Below the pieces are notes generated by a model that did not search any database, was not told the origin of the DNA, and was given only the letters and a program-made list of their open reading frames with translations. Source: Hydractinia symbiolongicarpus (lineage: Eukaryota; Cnidaria; Hydrozoa; Anthoathecata; Hydractiniidae). Taken from it: a stretch of 64,000 nucleotides of DNA. Location of the stretch: the NCBI RefSeq assembly GCF_029227915.1, contig NC_079877.1, positions 26,809,851 through 26,873,850 of the forward strand, written 5' to 3'. A program made the translations under genes and the position numbers. Within the stretch, counting starts at the first letter, position 1. Every line of letters starts with the position of its first letter. Positions 35,835 through 49,700 of the stretch are shown here, in pieces.

Positions 35835-36987
35835 TTACTCTGAAATAAGATTTAAGTTTGAACTACTTGTATTCGATGATGAAAAACTGCTAATATACGA
35901 GCTTTCTAAAACAACATCGTCCATTTTTCGCTTCCTTGAAGTTGTTGTGTTATCTAAATGAGATTTTTCAGTAAAGTTTTTTGCAGACGATTTCTCCGTC
36001 TTTTTCTTGTTATTATTACTAGACTGCGTCACGAGGAGTAATGATAATGATGGGTTAAACTTTACAGCTAAAATAATCGCAGCTTGAATTGACAAAACTC
36101 GCTGTTGTTTCTTCAATCCATCAAATAGGTCCCAATATACGCTATGTTCCCACAAATGCTTTTTAACACAAACTTTACTTTTGTAATTTTTACCTAAATA
36201 AAAAGTATTTGAAGAATAGTAAAAAAAAAAAAAAAAACATGCGGTGTTAAGAACATAATAGAGATAAACGGTTCAAGATAATGAACCAAGTTAAATAGGG
36301 GTTTTAAATAACTCTGCAATATAAATTGGTTTTTATTTTCAGTCCCAAGTGCATCAAACATTTCTTAGCATTGTAAAAAAGAAAAATAATCTCAAAATTG
36401 TTTAACGAGCTTCACTGTCTACACATTGTCATCCACAAGCTGTTTTTACTTGCTTTCGTTGCAATTTTTTGAACTAGACAATTAAATCAAATAAATTTAA
36501 ATAGATAGTTATGCTGTCAGTATGCTGTAATTTCAGATTGCAAACGTTACAAAAAATTAAACCTAAATGATTTCAAATATTTTCATAACTGTGTAAATTT
36601 AGATGCCATCAAAATTTTAATAAAAACACGTCGTCTTTTGCTGCATATAGTTTTTTTAAGTTGTAAATTCAAGGATGCAAGAGTTTTTTTTCGAACATTT
36701 TAATTCCAACGAAATGGAAAATTTATTTTTCAAGTCGACGGCTATCTGCATAAAATTTAAAAATACACAAAGTTTAAAAACTCACCACAAACGACGCATG
36801 TAACAGCTTCAGCCGTTTCTGAGTCGTAACTTTCAAAGAGTTCCTTTACTCTTTCCAATTCTAAATTTTTAACCATCGTATCAGGTACATGCGAATCTGT
36901 GGACGATGTTGAATCTGAGCGAATCTTTTTACTTACAGGAGGCACAGGAAACATTTCTCCTTCAGATCTTGTCTCCGTCACAATCAT
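35835..36987 (-). CDS. C2H2 zinc-finger protein (2 exons)
   Basis: Exon 1 is 36786-36987 and exon 2 is 35835-36193, joined across a 592-bp GTGAGT...TTTAG intron in phase 1. Together they make 561 nt (186 residues). The junction completes one C2H2 finger, CVVC before and within it, then KKHLWEH: Cys-x2-Cys-x12-His-x3-His. After the finger come a predicted helix (LKKQQRVLSIQAAIIL) and a Ser/Asn-rich, basic tail with SRKRKM, a possible nuclear signal. N-terminal residues include SKKIRSD. A single finger plus nuclear-type signals suggests a nuclear nucleic-acid or protein-binding factor. I cannot assign a family. Its 5' end lies about 0.8 kb downstream of the WASHC2 stop. Confidence 0.75.
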
Positions 36988-37779
36988 GATTGCTATAGAC
37001 TTCTAACTTGCTTTTAATAACTCAATTCAGCGAAGCTCGGGGAGGGTCTCTTGTTTATTCGTAACAGACTGAACTCAAAAAAAATTTTTTTTACTAGAGC
37101 ACGAGGGAGAAATTTTTTTCTACGCGAACAAAAACAACAAAAGAATTCGACTTATCTAATTGGTTTACAACACAGCTGCCATTGAAAAAAGGCGTAATAT
37201 TATTGGTCGAAAATACTACGACTTTTTGTGCTCAATGACAATTGAAAATGAATGAATTTTTTTTAGCCAATCAGAGGCAACAACGAATAATTTGGCGCGG
37301 AATCTTGCGATCGTGGCGAGAATGAAGTCTCGTTTTACGAATGCGACCAACTTTGTTTGTTAACAAAAATATAACTTTTTGGGAGAAAAAAACAATGATT
37401 CAGAAGGAATAATTCATGACACGTAAATCTTTTGTTATTGCAGAGCTTAAGAACAAAAATAAATGAATTCTATAATAAATTTATTTCAGTTCTTTTCGCA
37501 TCCACTTTCAGTTCACTAGACTAATTTTACCGATGGAAGAAAATTTGTTGAGTGGGTAAAAGCGGAGAAAAAAAAGAACTGATTTAATTTTAACTCTTAT
37601 ATTAAAATATATTCCAGAAAATTAAAAAAAATATTTGGTATCTACAAAAAAAAAAAAATAGAAAAACGATTAAAATGGTAGATATTTGAAAATAGGTTGA
37701 GGCATTAGTTTTTAACATATTTTGATATCTTTCAAAGATTTACTAATTTAAAATTATCCCAAATTCCAACTTAAAATGA
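36988..37779. other. Region between WASHC2 3' end and zinc-finger 5' end
   Basis: Contains the presumed WASHC2 3' UTR, with minus-strand AATAAA near 37480, and the zinc-finger promoter near 36990-37350, a relatively GC-richer patch (GGCGCGGAATCTTGCGATCG). Confidence 0.45.
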
Positions 37780-40700
37780 TCAATTTCCACCCAACGCATT
37801 CAGCGGATCATCGAATATGTTCGGCTTATCGTCGCTAACATTACTTGTTTTCGTTTTCGTTTCGCTTTTTTCGGCTTTCTTCTTGGTTTTCGTTTTCTTT
37901 GAGGCGAATATATCTGACAAAAGAAGTGAACAATTCTAAGAATTTGATAATTTCAATTTATAGATTGACAGTTTTTAATTTAAATTTCCTTTACATGGCG
38001 ACAAGGACAATCATAATTAATCGTTCCCGTACAAAGGTCAACTTTCAGCGTAGTAGTTAGGCTTCCAACAGATGTGATTAATTTAATGTTTACAACAAAG
38101 CTTTGATAGTTTAAATTCACAACTCCTGGTATTTTTTCCATAGTAAAACAAAACAATAAAAGGGCTGTGAAAGTAAAAAAATGGAAAATCAAAACAATCC
38201 CTGTGAACAGAACGGATAAACACCTCGGATTAAAAACAAATAATGAACTGGTAAAACAAATTGTCAGCTTTTCATAGGATTACTTCACGAAGGGACAGGA
38301 TGTGAGTAAAAAAAACTCGTACAAAACGAACGCAGTGGACTTCTTGCTTCACTAATTTTCTTTCGTACTCGCTAACGACAAATGAAATAAAACACAAAAG
38401 CGTCATATTCCACGCATATTTTAGGGTTATCAAGCTCGCTTTCAAAAACAACATCAACAATAATCATGGCGGAACGTCGTTTGAAGGGAATAAATTGCTG
38501 AGAAGATTGTCAAAGTTATTTGATAAAATTTATCAATAAAAGCCTGTGTCTAAAGCGACAAAGTGCGAGGGGCACGATTCCATGTGAACAAAAGTGAGAT
38601 AAGGTTGGCTATTTATACTACAATTATATTTTGACTCAAACATGCAACGAAATTATTTGTTGCACGACTAAACTTTCGTTTTTTTCTATATGAAACTGGT
38701 TTATAATCAGCTCAGTACTGGACCACACCAAATTATGAAACTTTTGGACCCAAAAAAGGCATAATTTTCAAATTTTTATTATTACATTTTACGCATATTT
38801 TTCGATTTTCCCACTGGGACAAATCTAAGGTGTTATTAATAGAAAATTTTTTTTCATGTTTCTTTATTATGACGGTGTCTATAAGAGGGATATTCAATCA
38901 AAAATATGATTTTGGCAAAAAAAAATTAAAAAAAATTCATCAACACAAAAAAAATGAAACCCTTTCTCGCATTTTATGCATTATCGAAAATTACGTCTGT
39001 TCCTAGAAACTGTACAAGTAATTGTTACTATGGTGATTGATGTAAGGAGACGACTAGTCAGTTCCTTTTAAAGTGGTTTCCTATATAACGTGTATACCAC
39101 TTGTAATTTTTTTTGTATTAGAATAAGGTTATATTTCCTACTTTCTTTCTAACTACAAAGTTTTAATTAAAAATGCAGCTACAAAAAAATATCAAGTTTC
39201 AGATAATATCGTAAAGTTGAACTAAAGCCAGAAATGAAAGTTTTTTGTGCCGACATCCTGGGTTTCTTCAAGCATTCGTAAATCATATTTTAGTTTAAAG
39301 GGGTTTATTCAAAAGGGGTTTAAGGATTCTTTCCTTTCTGCGTCTTATTTCTTATTATGTTGCTACACAAGTGATCTATACAAGCAACTATTTTGTTGAC
39401 TCGCCTACTTAAAAACTTTGTTTTTGTCAGTTTGTTTACGAACATTATAACAATCTAGTCGAGGTTTCGTTTGTTCTGAACTTAAACATACGTCAGTAAG
39501 ATTATTTATATTTTACTGTGTGTTTTGAACTTGATAAGTAAGTATGCGAAGGCAGTACCTGTTTTTATGTTTGTTGTGACATATTTAAAATAGAAGGTCG
39601 ATGCAGCAAGCTGTTGAAACAATGTTTGCAAATATCACCAGGGTTGCTAATTTAAGACTTACGTAAACAAACAAGAAAAAAGGGCGGAAAAGATGGCGGG
39701 TGAGCCACGAAAGGCTAACACAAGTTGGCAACCACAATAATTTGCCACAACTTAGGGTAAAGACAACAAACTTGTTTTTGCCACATGTCAAAACTGTCCA
39801 TCACTGGCCAAGTCATGTCAAGTGAAAAAAAGCAGCTGTCATTTTTTTTTAGGTCGCTTGTACATTTCGACAGTTTTTGCAGAATGTATAAAGTTCCCTG
39901 AGTAGGTTTTCATAAAACATTTTATTTTTTATTCTTATTTATCGATATTCTTAATTACAAAGCCATATAAAGTCCAAATGTTTTGAATTCTTGGCCAATT
40001 AATCTTTCTTGGCTGGTCCTTACAAAGAACGCACAAACCAAATTCACACTGCAGCATGAGCAAACAGAGACCCGTGTTCTTGCTAACTTATGTTTTACTT
40101 TAACAAAAGAGGTGATTTTTCATCTCGTTACAATGTCATGTGACAAAGCAAAAACGTGACATTAAAAGACGAGAATGTTACAGACGAAAGGTGAGCATAA
40201 CTTGTCAACAAAATGTGCAAAGATCTGACAAGATTTCTCTCCTAATACTATGCGAAGCTCTCGCGCCTGTGGTTTTAAAGAGGTTGGCCTGGAGTTTCTA
40301 TTACGAACAGCCCGTCATAAATCTCGGATTAAAAGAGCTTTATAATGTTAAGCCACATACTCAGCTATCCTTGACTCAGCAGTTAACACATGGAAAAATC
40401 CACGGCATTGCTTGTTGTCGCTCAAATGCCGTGCGTCGCTATTAGGTTCGTATTTCAGCACAAACAGACGAAATACAGGTATTTTATGGAAAAAATCCAC
40501 GGGATCGATAGCCCGTCCATTAAATTCTACTGGGATATTCCCGTCTTAACAAAGTAGATAAAAATATATCCTACTTGCTATTTCGTGTTTCCGTAGCACG
40601 ACTTTTTTTCTCGTGCACAGATTAAAAGTGTTAGACGGGAAGTTAGCATCGAGATTAACGTAACATCATCACTGATATTTCAACTTAAGAAAAAAAGAAA

Positions 40701-43700
40701 GAAAGAAAGTTTTTGGAATATTTTGCTTCGACGTTAACGATATCTCAAACAAAAAAACTTACGGCTATTAATGCAAAGATTAAACGTAGGTTAGCAAATA
40801 ATCGTATTTTTTACACTCGATAGATGATAGAGAAAAGAGAAGGAGACAAAGTGATTACTAGAATATTTGAAACAATCAACAAACTATTGAATTGTCCAAT
40901 TACTTCAGCGTTGACGTAAACGACATTCTCGTGATTAGGAACCACTTGTCATTAGAGACATTCAAATCGCATTTCATGATTAGAAAATATCTATTTTTGT
41001 TCTTTCAGCAGAGACTTCAAAAATACAGCCTCTGTTTTTTTGATGAGACATGGAAAACTTCAATATTGATGACGAGAAAAAAAAAAATAGATTTCCTTCG
41101 TTTTTTTATTTCAAGCAACTCGTGTCAGATTTTAATCTAATAATAAAAAACCACGATTTTTTTCTTCAGAGGTAAATTAAAAAACTTTTAATGAACAAAA
41201 CCAAAATACTATAAATAATAATTTTGAATGAACATAAGAACTATATTACTAAAAGTTATGGATTATTAGAAAAAAATGTTTTAAACTAATTACCAATAGA
41301 ATACACTGTTGTTAGACAACGATAAGTCAAACAAAATTCCTGAGCAAATCAAACCAATATTGGATTTTTACGAGAGTTTAAAAAATGTAATACGCAACCA
41401 AACTGGCCACAGTGCATTAAAATATTTTCTAAGGAAACTCATGATACACTGTGAAATGCATACACATTGTAAAACGACACCTTAAAAAAAAAACGCAACA
41501 GGATCAAATAATTTTCTGTCGAACAACAAAATATGACACCACGTTTGAAGCACTGCATACAAAAACACTGCAGCATGTGGTCAAGCATCACATAATATTG
41601 ATTGTTACAAGCGCCGTCTCTGTGATAGCTTTGTTTATTTTGGAGGCTTTTCCAAAAACTGGAAGATCAACATAGCGATACAAGAGATGTTTGTTTCACA
41701 ATCATACAGATTTTTTAAGTTTATGAAAAAAAAAAAAAAAGAATACGAAAGTCATAAGATATGACAGTATAACATAAAAAAAAACAAAATAAATCTCGTT
41801 AAGAAAGCCATTAAAAACACAACAAAAGTTTTTTTTTCTTATAAAATTATTTACACCATAGCATTGAAAATTTCTCGTTATCAACAAGTCTCAATTACGT
41901 CTTGAAAACCACAAAATAAAAGTAGACGAAAAATCATTATACATAATCCTCCTTTAAATTTACTCGATGGATCCTTAACAGCCTCATGACATCTTACAGA
42001 GGCTTAATAACACACTAATGACAAAATATAAAGTCTAAATTAACTCATACGAGACAGTAATTGAATTGAACACGTATGAAATGTTTGAAAAGTTAATATA
42101 GCAATAAAACTGAAAAACAATGTTGTTTGAAATAAAAAGGAAAAAATTAAGGCAGCATTCAGTATTTTCTATTCACATTGTGTTATGCTTCTCCCACCAA
42201 AACAAACACACAATAAGAAACAACAACAACAAAAACAAAAAAATCATAAAACAGTAGATGCATTTCTGCTGACCACAGGTTTGTCACAAATAATTCCACA
42301 ACAGCTAGTCGGTTACAGAAAAAAACAAAAGTAATTGACTTTGCTAAACAAAGAACATTCTTCCAATGCAAGAAAAGCAGCTGAATTGGCAACTGTCAGG
42401 AAAGGACATTCCTCAGGACGAAACAACATTAGTTACATTGGCAAATATTGGGACATAAGTTATTTTAAAAATATATATAACATTTCCCGGAGTAAATTCT
42501 AAGCTTCATTGATGTTTTAAAGAGAATATAAACAAAAAATAACTTGACGTCACTCAGCAAACTAAAAGAATTTCTTTGTTTACATACATTTTTAAAAAAA
42601 ATATTGATAGAGAAAATAAAATATTTGCTATGTAAACACAATAATAGTTTCCAAGAATTGGTCAAAATAATAAACCAGGATCAATGGCCATACTGAAAAA
42701 AAAACTAAATCTTTTACAATACGTCCATTCTTTTAAGAACTAGGAAATTTGTGTCTAGCCTGAGGTTTTTCATGTTCATCAAAAAATTGTTATTTTTGTT
42801 TTTATATTCCGAATTTTAACTCTTGAAAGATACTTCATATATGGGTATTGTTGTTGTTGTTTTAGAAAAAAATCTAAAATTTCAATCTTATTCCAAACCC
42901 ATTGAAATTCTTTAACATATATATTATATAGTACAAAAATAATAGATTTCTATTAAAACCACATTTTAAGTTTTTTGGTTAAAACAAATAAATAGGGCAA
43001 AAATAAGCAATACAGTGTAATCTGTTTCTTGAATAGAAAGGTATTATATAGTATAGTATAGTAGCCACATTGTTCTGATAACATTGTTGTTTAAAAAGAC
43101 AATGTAGAGTACATGATTTTTTAAAACGAACAGTGGAGAAGATCACATAAGAAGGAGAGTGGAGAGACTCATCAATCAATAATGGTCATGTATGCTATAA
43201 ATAAAAGTGTCGTTATATTTAATCAGTGGTGGATAACAATTTAATACTTGACCGAGGCTAACAAGAGTCACATCCTGTTGCCATGACAACCAATCAACTT
43301 GCAATCAAACAATCATACAATTAATTAATATATCAGATAGATAACTTTAAAACTTACTTATTTTTTCAAAAAACATCTTTCTTAAGCACGCAGTCAATAT
43401 TGAAAAACTTATATGTACCACTCTTGGACATAGGAATATTTAACCCTTTTTAGGTTGGGGTCAAAATAACTAAAGGTTAAGGGGTCTCCCAATTACATTT
43501 TAAACTACTGTTTAATCTCTACATGGCAGATATGAACTTCATCACTGCTAACAAATATGTTAGCTTTATTTTTAAGCTTGGCAAGGTGGTTAATTGTTTA
43601 TCCCAGCAAAAATTAAAAAAATTGTTATGTATTGATTGTTGCAATGAGAATTCTTTAAAAAAAGCTTTTCTTGTGGGGCGCTAAGGGAAACACAATTTCT

Positions 43701-46700
43701 TTTTAAAGTTGTTTAACATCAAAATAGGAATAAAAATAATAACTAATCCCATAATAACCATACCTACACGCATTCAACAATAACAAAAATGCAAAAACTG
43801 AAACTGTACTATGCATTTTTTATACTCTTTGTCATAATATCAGAGGTAGCATGATCAGAATTGTACCATTGTAGCTCACAAAGAGATAAATATTGATTTC
43901 TTGCTCCAGCCATTATTTTTTATTATTAATTTTATTATTAAAAAATGAATTAGGAATAGTAAAAAAGTATAGGTTTTTACTTTCATAGTATAAAAAGGTT
44001 CGGAATAAAATAAACTTTTTAATTCAATTGCACCGAAGTTTATCTCCCGCAAAAAAAAAAAACAAAAAAAAAAACAAGTTGCCTTATATAAAAGAGCTTG
44101 TAAAGTTGTCTACAAAATTTTTAACTAAAAAGTTTCATTCGTATCAGCAATTTTTTTCTGAGCATCTAAATATCATAACTCTGCATAATTTGCTAAACTT
44201 TCAAGATTTATTTTAGGAAACAAAGCTTTTTAAAAAAAATAAAAATATTAATAGACAATTTTTCAAGCACAAACGCACAAGGTAAGTTTTAAAATTTAAA
44301 ATCGATTAAGGTTATAATAACCTTAGTCGATGGGCCAAATAAAAAAAACAAAACTTCACATACCATCTGTTGATGAGGTTGTTGAAAAGATATCATCTAC
44401 TACTTCACTTTTCTTCTTCTTTTTTTTCTTATCTTTTGATGCGACTGGCATGTCATCAAAAATGGAACCGCTGTTGCCAAATAAGTCATCGTCTGTTTTC
44501 TTTTTCACTACTTTCGCTTTCGATTTTGATGCTTCTTTCTTTCTTGGTTTGGTAGCAAATAAATCATCTTCATCATCAACCTAAGCGATAAGAGAAAATT
44601 AAGAAGCCAATTTAACAAAGAACTACTAAAGAGTAGCTAGACGAGAACATTTTAACAATACAGAATGGTGTCCAAAACTAAATCTAAGCTACCTTGGCTT
44701 CATTTGCTTTTTAGGAAGTTATGAAGGAATATAAAACGATTGCAGGTATCATACTGTGGTGGTTAAAAAATCATATAGAAGGTTTTAGTCCAGGTGATGT
44801 GAAAGAGGCAGGTTAATCCTTTAAAGTGTTTAACAATATCAAAAGAAAAATTTCATGTGTTGTTGCATGTTTAATAAAGTCAATGCATTGTCTTTCCACA
44901 CACGCCATGCTAACAATTGTAAACAAAATATTATATTATATACACAAAAAACTGAAAATACTGATAAAATAATTTTTTGAGGAAACCTTTTGTTAATGTG
45001 ATTAATTAAAATTCAAAAAAATTTGCTTGTGATTAAGTTAACTAATAATAATTAATTTAACCATAAAATAAATAGTCACTTACCAATTCTTTTGATTTTT
45101 GTTTCTTAGAATTTGAAACATTAAATAATTCATCATTGTTATCAAATATATTATCCTGTAATTTAGGAGGAAACAAATTGTCCTCAGTTTCGGTTTTGTC
45201 AACTTTTGTTGAAAAGACATCATCATGTGATTCAGGAGGAGTCTCTTTGCTTTTTAGAGACGAGCTATTAATGGCAGCAGAAAACAAATTGTCCTCTGTC
45301 TTTTTCTTGTCAACTTTTGTTGAAAAAATATCATTAGAATCAGTATTACTGTCAGATTTCTTTGTTGTTGAAGTAACAGTTTTGTTGTGCTCTGTTGGAG
45401 TGCCAAACAAATCATCTGATATATCAGTTTTCTTATTTATTTGGTCTTTTAAATCACTTTGAGCATGAGAATTATTATCATATTTTTCATTGCTACTGGG
45501 TATTGGATTTTTTTTTGACAATGCATCATCATCTGAAATTTTTGTTTGTTTAGTTTTAACGGTGATTGGTTTTGTCGGTGTTGAAAATAAATCATCCTCA
45601 TCGTCATTAAATATATCAGTAACAGCTATTTTTTTACTCTCTAACGTCTTGTGTGGTAAATGAGATGAAAGGTCAGGTAATGTTGTGGATACTTCGGCTG
45701 CAGTAACCTGAGAGACGCATGCTTCTTTATTTCCATCTATTGAATTTGAGAATGTATCTTCATCCTTAGCATCTGTTACGTTTCTAGCCCTTCGGGTTGG
45801 AGGCCTACGCTTAGCTTGTCCTCGAGCACGAGTCTAAAAAAGCAGTGTTTGTTACTTATAAATCATAGGGTTTTAATAGTAAAGACAGCTTGAGACAATG
45901 TTTAATCAAAACTAGTGTGTGTTTTCTTACCTTGGAAACATTTTCAAGTATTTTAAGATCAGGAGGCTGATCAAATGACGCTACAGTTATTGGCTCTGCT
46001 TTTTTGGGTGGTGCTGCTCCAGGAAGAAGTGCAGAAGGATTGAAATTTAATGAAGCCTTAAAGAGATATTCTCAACATATATTAAAAAAATATGAAATGG
46101 TTAATACAAGCCAGAGAAGTATACACAACCATTACCTGCAACTTGCCAACGTTTGAAGACGCTTTTTTAGGACTGGTTTCAGTGCTATTTTTTTTAGTTG
46201 AAGTATCTGCATGCAATGATGGAGAATCTGACTTTTTTGGAATGTTTACTGGTTTAGTCACTACTGGTTTTGTGCTCCCAGACAACACAGACAAAGGATC
46301 GTTTTCTACTTTAATTTTCTAAAAGACACAAAAAATATTACATGTTTAAATAAGATGAGTTAGTTATGTCAAAAAATATGTATTTTACAATGGTTAAAAA
46401 TGGTGACGGACAGCACTACCTCTGCACTTTTAGGAGTGGGTTTTGGATTTACATTGGAAGGTGGTAGTGGCTTTTTCTTTGCTGAAAATAAGCCACCATC
46501 ATCATCCTCATCATCTGATGCCAAAATGTGTGATTTTTCTAAACAAATTTAAAAAAAAATTTTTTGAGGAAAAAAAGATAATTTCTTGAGGAAAAAAAGA
46601 TAATTTTTTGAGGAAATAACGAATAATTTATTGAGAAAAAAAAAAGAAATGAAAAAAACGTAACGTAATACCTGTTTTCTTTAAATTACTTTTAGCAGCA

Positions 46701-49700
46701 AACGGATCGATGCCACCAAAAAGCGAAACAGCTCCTGCAAGTTTTTTAGGCTTTGTATCAACTTCATCTTCAACAGTTAATGGTTTCGAAGATTCTGCTG
46801 GATCTGCACTTTTGGGTTCGCTTTTCAGCGAAGACTTTGAGCCAGAGAATAAATCATCTTGATTGTCATCAAAAATTCCATCACTGGATTTTACAGGAGG
46901 TTTTTCTGAAGGTTTAGCTGCTGTTTGCTTTGATGCCACTGGCTTAGAAGTAGCAAACAAGTCATCGTCACTGTCATCACCAAAAGGGTCTAACGGTGCT
47001 TTGGCCAGTTTTGTTGATTGTGTTGGTTCCTATAATCATGTAGAAATAATAACAGGAATAAACCACGAGCTATGACGAGGTGCTGAGCAAAACTATATAG
47101 CTTTTACTTGGAAGGTTTTAATCTAGAAGTTGTCATTTTACACACTTAAAATATATGCAACAGTGAGGATCAAGAAGACCATTCCGTAGCAGAGGAGAAA
47201 TAATGCTGAATTCATTTATTACAAAATGTTTTCTTAAAAAAAATCATCAAGATACTGACTTCTTTTTTAATTGGTTCCTCTTTCTTATGCGCTTTTACTT
47301 TTTCTACAGGTTTTGTCACAAACAAATCATCTTCCTCGCCAAATAACCCATCTCCAGAGAACAACGATGCAGGTTTAGTTGTAGTGACTGAGCTCGGTGT
47401 TGGTTCTTTTTTTGTAGCAACCTTTTTTGGTGCAACAGGGCTAGCTGAATCTACTGCAGGCGCTGATTTATTTTCTTTTGGTGCAGCAAAAGGTGCGTCT
47501 GATTTTGACGTGGGAACAGCAAACAAATCATCATCCTCTTCATCAAATAAGCTAGATGGTTTGCTGGACGATTTTGGTATCTGTTATAATGAGCTTACAT
47601 CGCTTTATCAGTTTATAAACAAAATTTACTATATTCTTCTGTACAGTTTGTTAACAGATTCAAGAAAAACTTAACAATAATTCTTACCTTTGCATCTTTT
47701 GTTGGTGGTAAACTAAGACAAAATGTAAACAGCGTAATATTTAGTCTCAGACCTCGGCAGAATTTATTGAATATTCAACTTATTCAAACACACCTTTCTG
47801 ACTTTACTTTTGACAATCCTGAAAAGATATCATCACCATTATCATCTTCATCTTCATCATCATCAAACAAACTAATCACGTTAGTTTTCTTTACTTCTTT
47901 TTTCTTTGCTTCAGATTTGTTATCGTCAGACTTCTTGCTCGTTTCAGATTTATCTAAGAATACAACACACGTTGGAGAACACATAACACTGGTACAAATT
48001 TACACACCTAAAATTTGGCTGAATGTTGCAGACAGAAAGAAGAACCCTTTTTCTTATATATTGAAGCTGTGTGTATGAAGCAAAAATATAAAATTGGAAT
48101 TTCTTGATCTTAACAATTTAGAAGTACACGAATTAAACTGTACTAACCCTAAAATTTAACAAGTGAATGAAGAGCTTAGCAAATCCAGCAAATGCAGTAG
48201 GTCATAAATTATTAAGAGCTATTTGTTGTTTGCACATTAACATAATATAAACAAGTATCTAATTTTAGATACCCTGCATTACTGGTAGCTCGGTTTACGT
48301 TGTTTACTTTTGAAGGTCACTGGTGTTTACATAAGCAAATATGTACAATGTTGTACAATGTTGCATAAGGCAGTGCAATGTTGCATGTAAGAAATTTACT
48401 AACTGAACAAATTATCTTCGTCATTATCACCATCAAATATTTTTTCACCACTGCCTTTTTTCTCAGATATGGATGCAACATCGCTTTTTCCTTTCTGAAA
48501 TAAACAATAAATTAATTTACCTCCCTAGAAGGGAGGTTACAGATTTTTTTGTAATCCCAGTACATAAACACATTTTAGAAGCTTGTGAAACAACTCGATT
48601 CTCGTGCAGAAAACTGGCATTTATAGAAATTCCTGTGCTAATGCTATCTTAAGAGAACAACTTGGCTAATTATAGTATAACAACCAACTTGTGCTAGAAA
48701 ATAAAATTTCATGCTTAAGTGAGTTAGACAGCCTACCTGATTTGTTGACATGTTTATAGAAAAAAAAGCTTGTACTTAGTCATCCTCAAAGTGAGTACAC
48801 AGTTAGGCACAATTGTGAAAAGCAAACAACTGCAGAGATTTGGGTTAAACCAAAAACAAATCACTGGGACAACTGGGGTGAGCAATATTAGTAGTCTAGA
48901 CTGTATAATTGTATTTCTGTGATAGTAACAAGGATTTGTCATTTATTTTCGTGGTCATTGATATTGTTAATTAAAACAGCAACAAAGCAAACAACTCCTT
49001 TCTGCATAAGCATAGAATATTATAAAGGTTTTCAGCATTGTAAACATCTTCAAGTAACAGCCAAAAACAAGTGACATACAAAAACGGGGATAGGCACTTA
49101 AAAACGCCCTAAAGTTACCGCTTTCATATCAATTAACTATTTTTTTTAGAATATCTACCATGTTGTATATAAATACTTTCTTGTCATTGTTGGTGTTCCT
49201 ACACACACACAAAGCATACACACATAAACGTCATTATGTCAACGAAGACAGGGACATAATGAAATCATCATATGTCAACGAGGTAGAGGATGATGATCAT
49301 AAACAGTCCTCAAGCAGTAACATGCTAAATAAAAGAACAAGTTCATACCAGTTCAAGCCAATGCCTCATCTATATTTTGCAGCACCAAAAGCGTTGCAAG
49401 GGAAAAAAAGTGAAACAATAAATACATATGTGCAGGAGGACAATGATCTAAAAAATGCAAAAAGTGTCATCAAACATAGCAATGAAGAAAATCACAGAAC
49501 AGATGAACTAAAGCAAGACAAAACATCAACGAAGAATTACTTCTCAGAACAGGAGTGGCCACAAGTTGAAAGCGAGGTTTTGATTGACATAATAGGCAAG
49601 ACCTCCAAAAAAGATGAGCAACCAAAACAAACCGCAAAAGAAGAAGATGAAGAAGCACAAGAGATTGAAAGATTAGCTGAACTCAGCAACACAATGTCAT

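Larger units (their letters stand above)
37914..44363. other. Last WASHC2 intron (6.4 kb)
   Basis: No nested gene supported. A 101-codon plus-strand frame at 40140-40445 and minus-strand hydrophobic frames at 37980-38192 and 38272-38460 lack homology and splice support. Contains the short MITE at about 44055-44270. Confidence 0.4.

Noticed and set aside
40140-40445. 101-codon plus-strand frame in the last WASHC2 intron
   Set aside because: No homology, no signal peptide or domain, no splice context.
44330-48078. Several plus-strand Ser/Phe-rich frames (for example 45136-45462, 47767-48078)
   Set aside because: Antisense shadows of acidic, Lys-rich WASHC2 exons.
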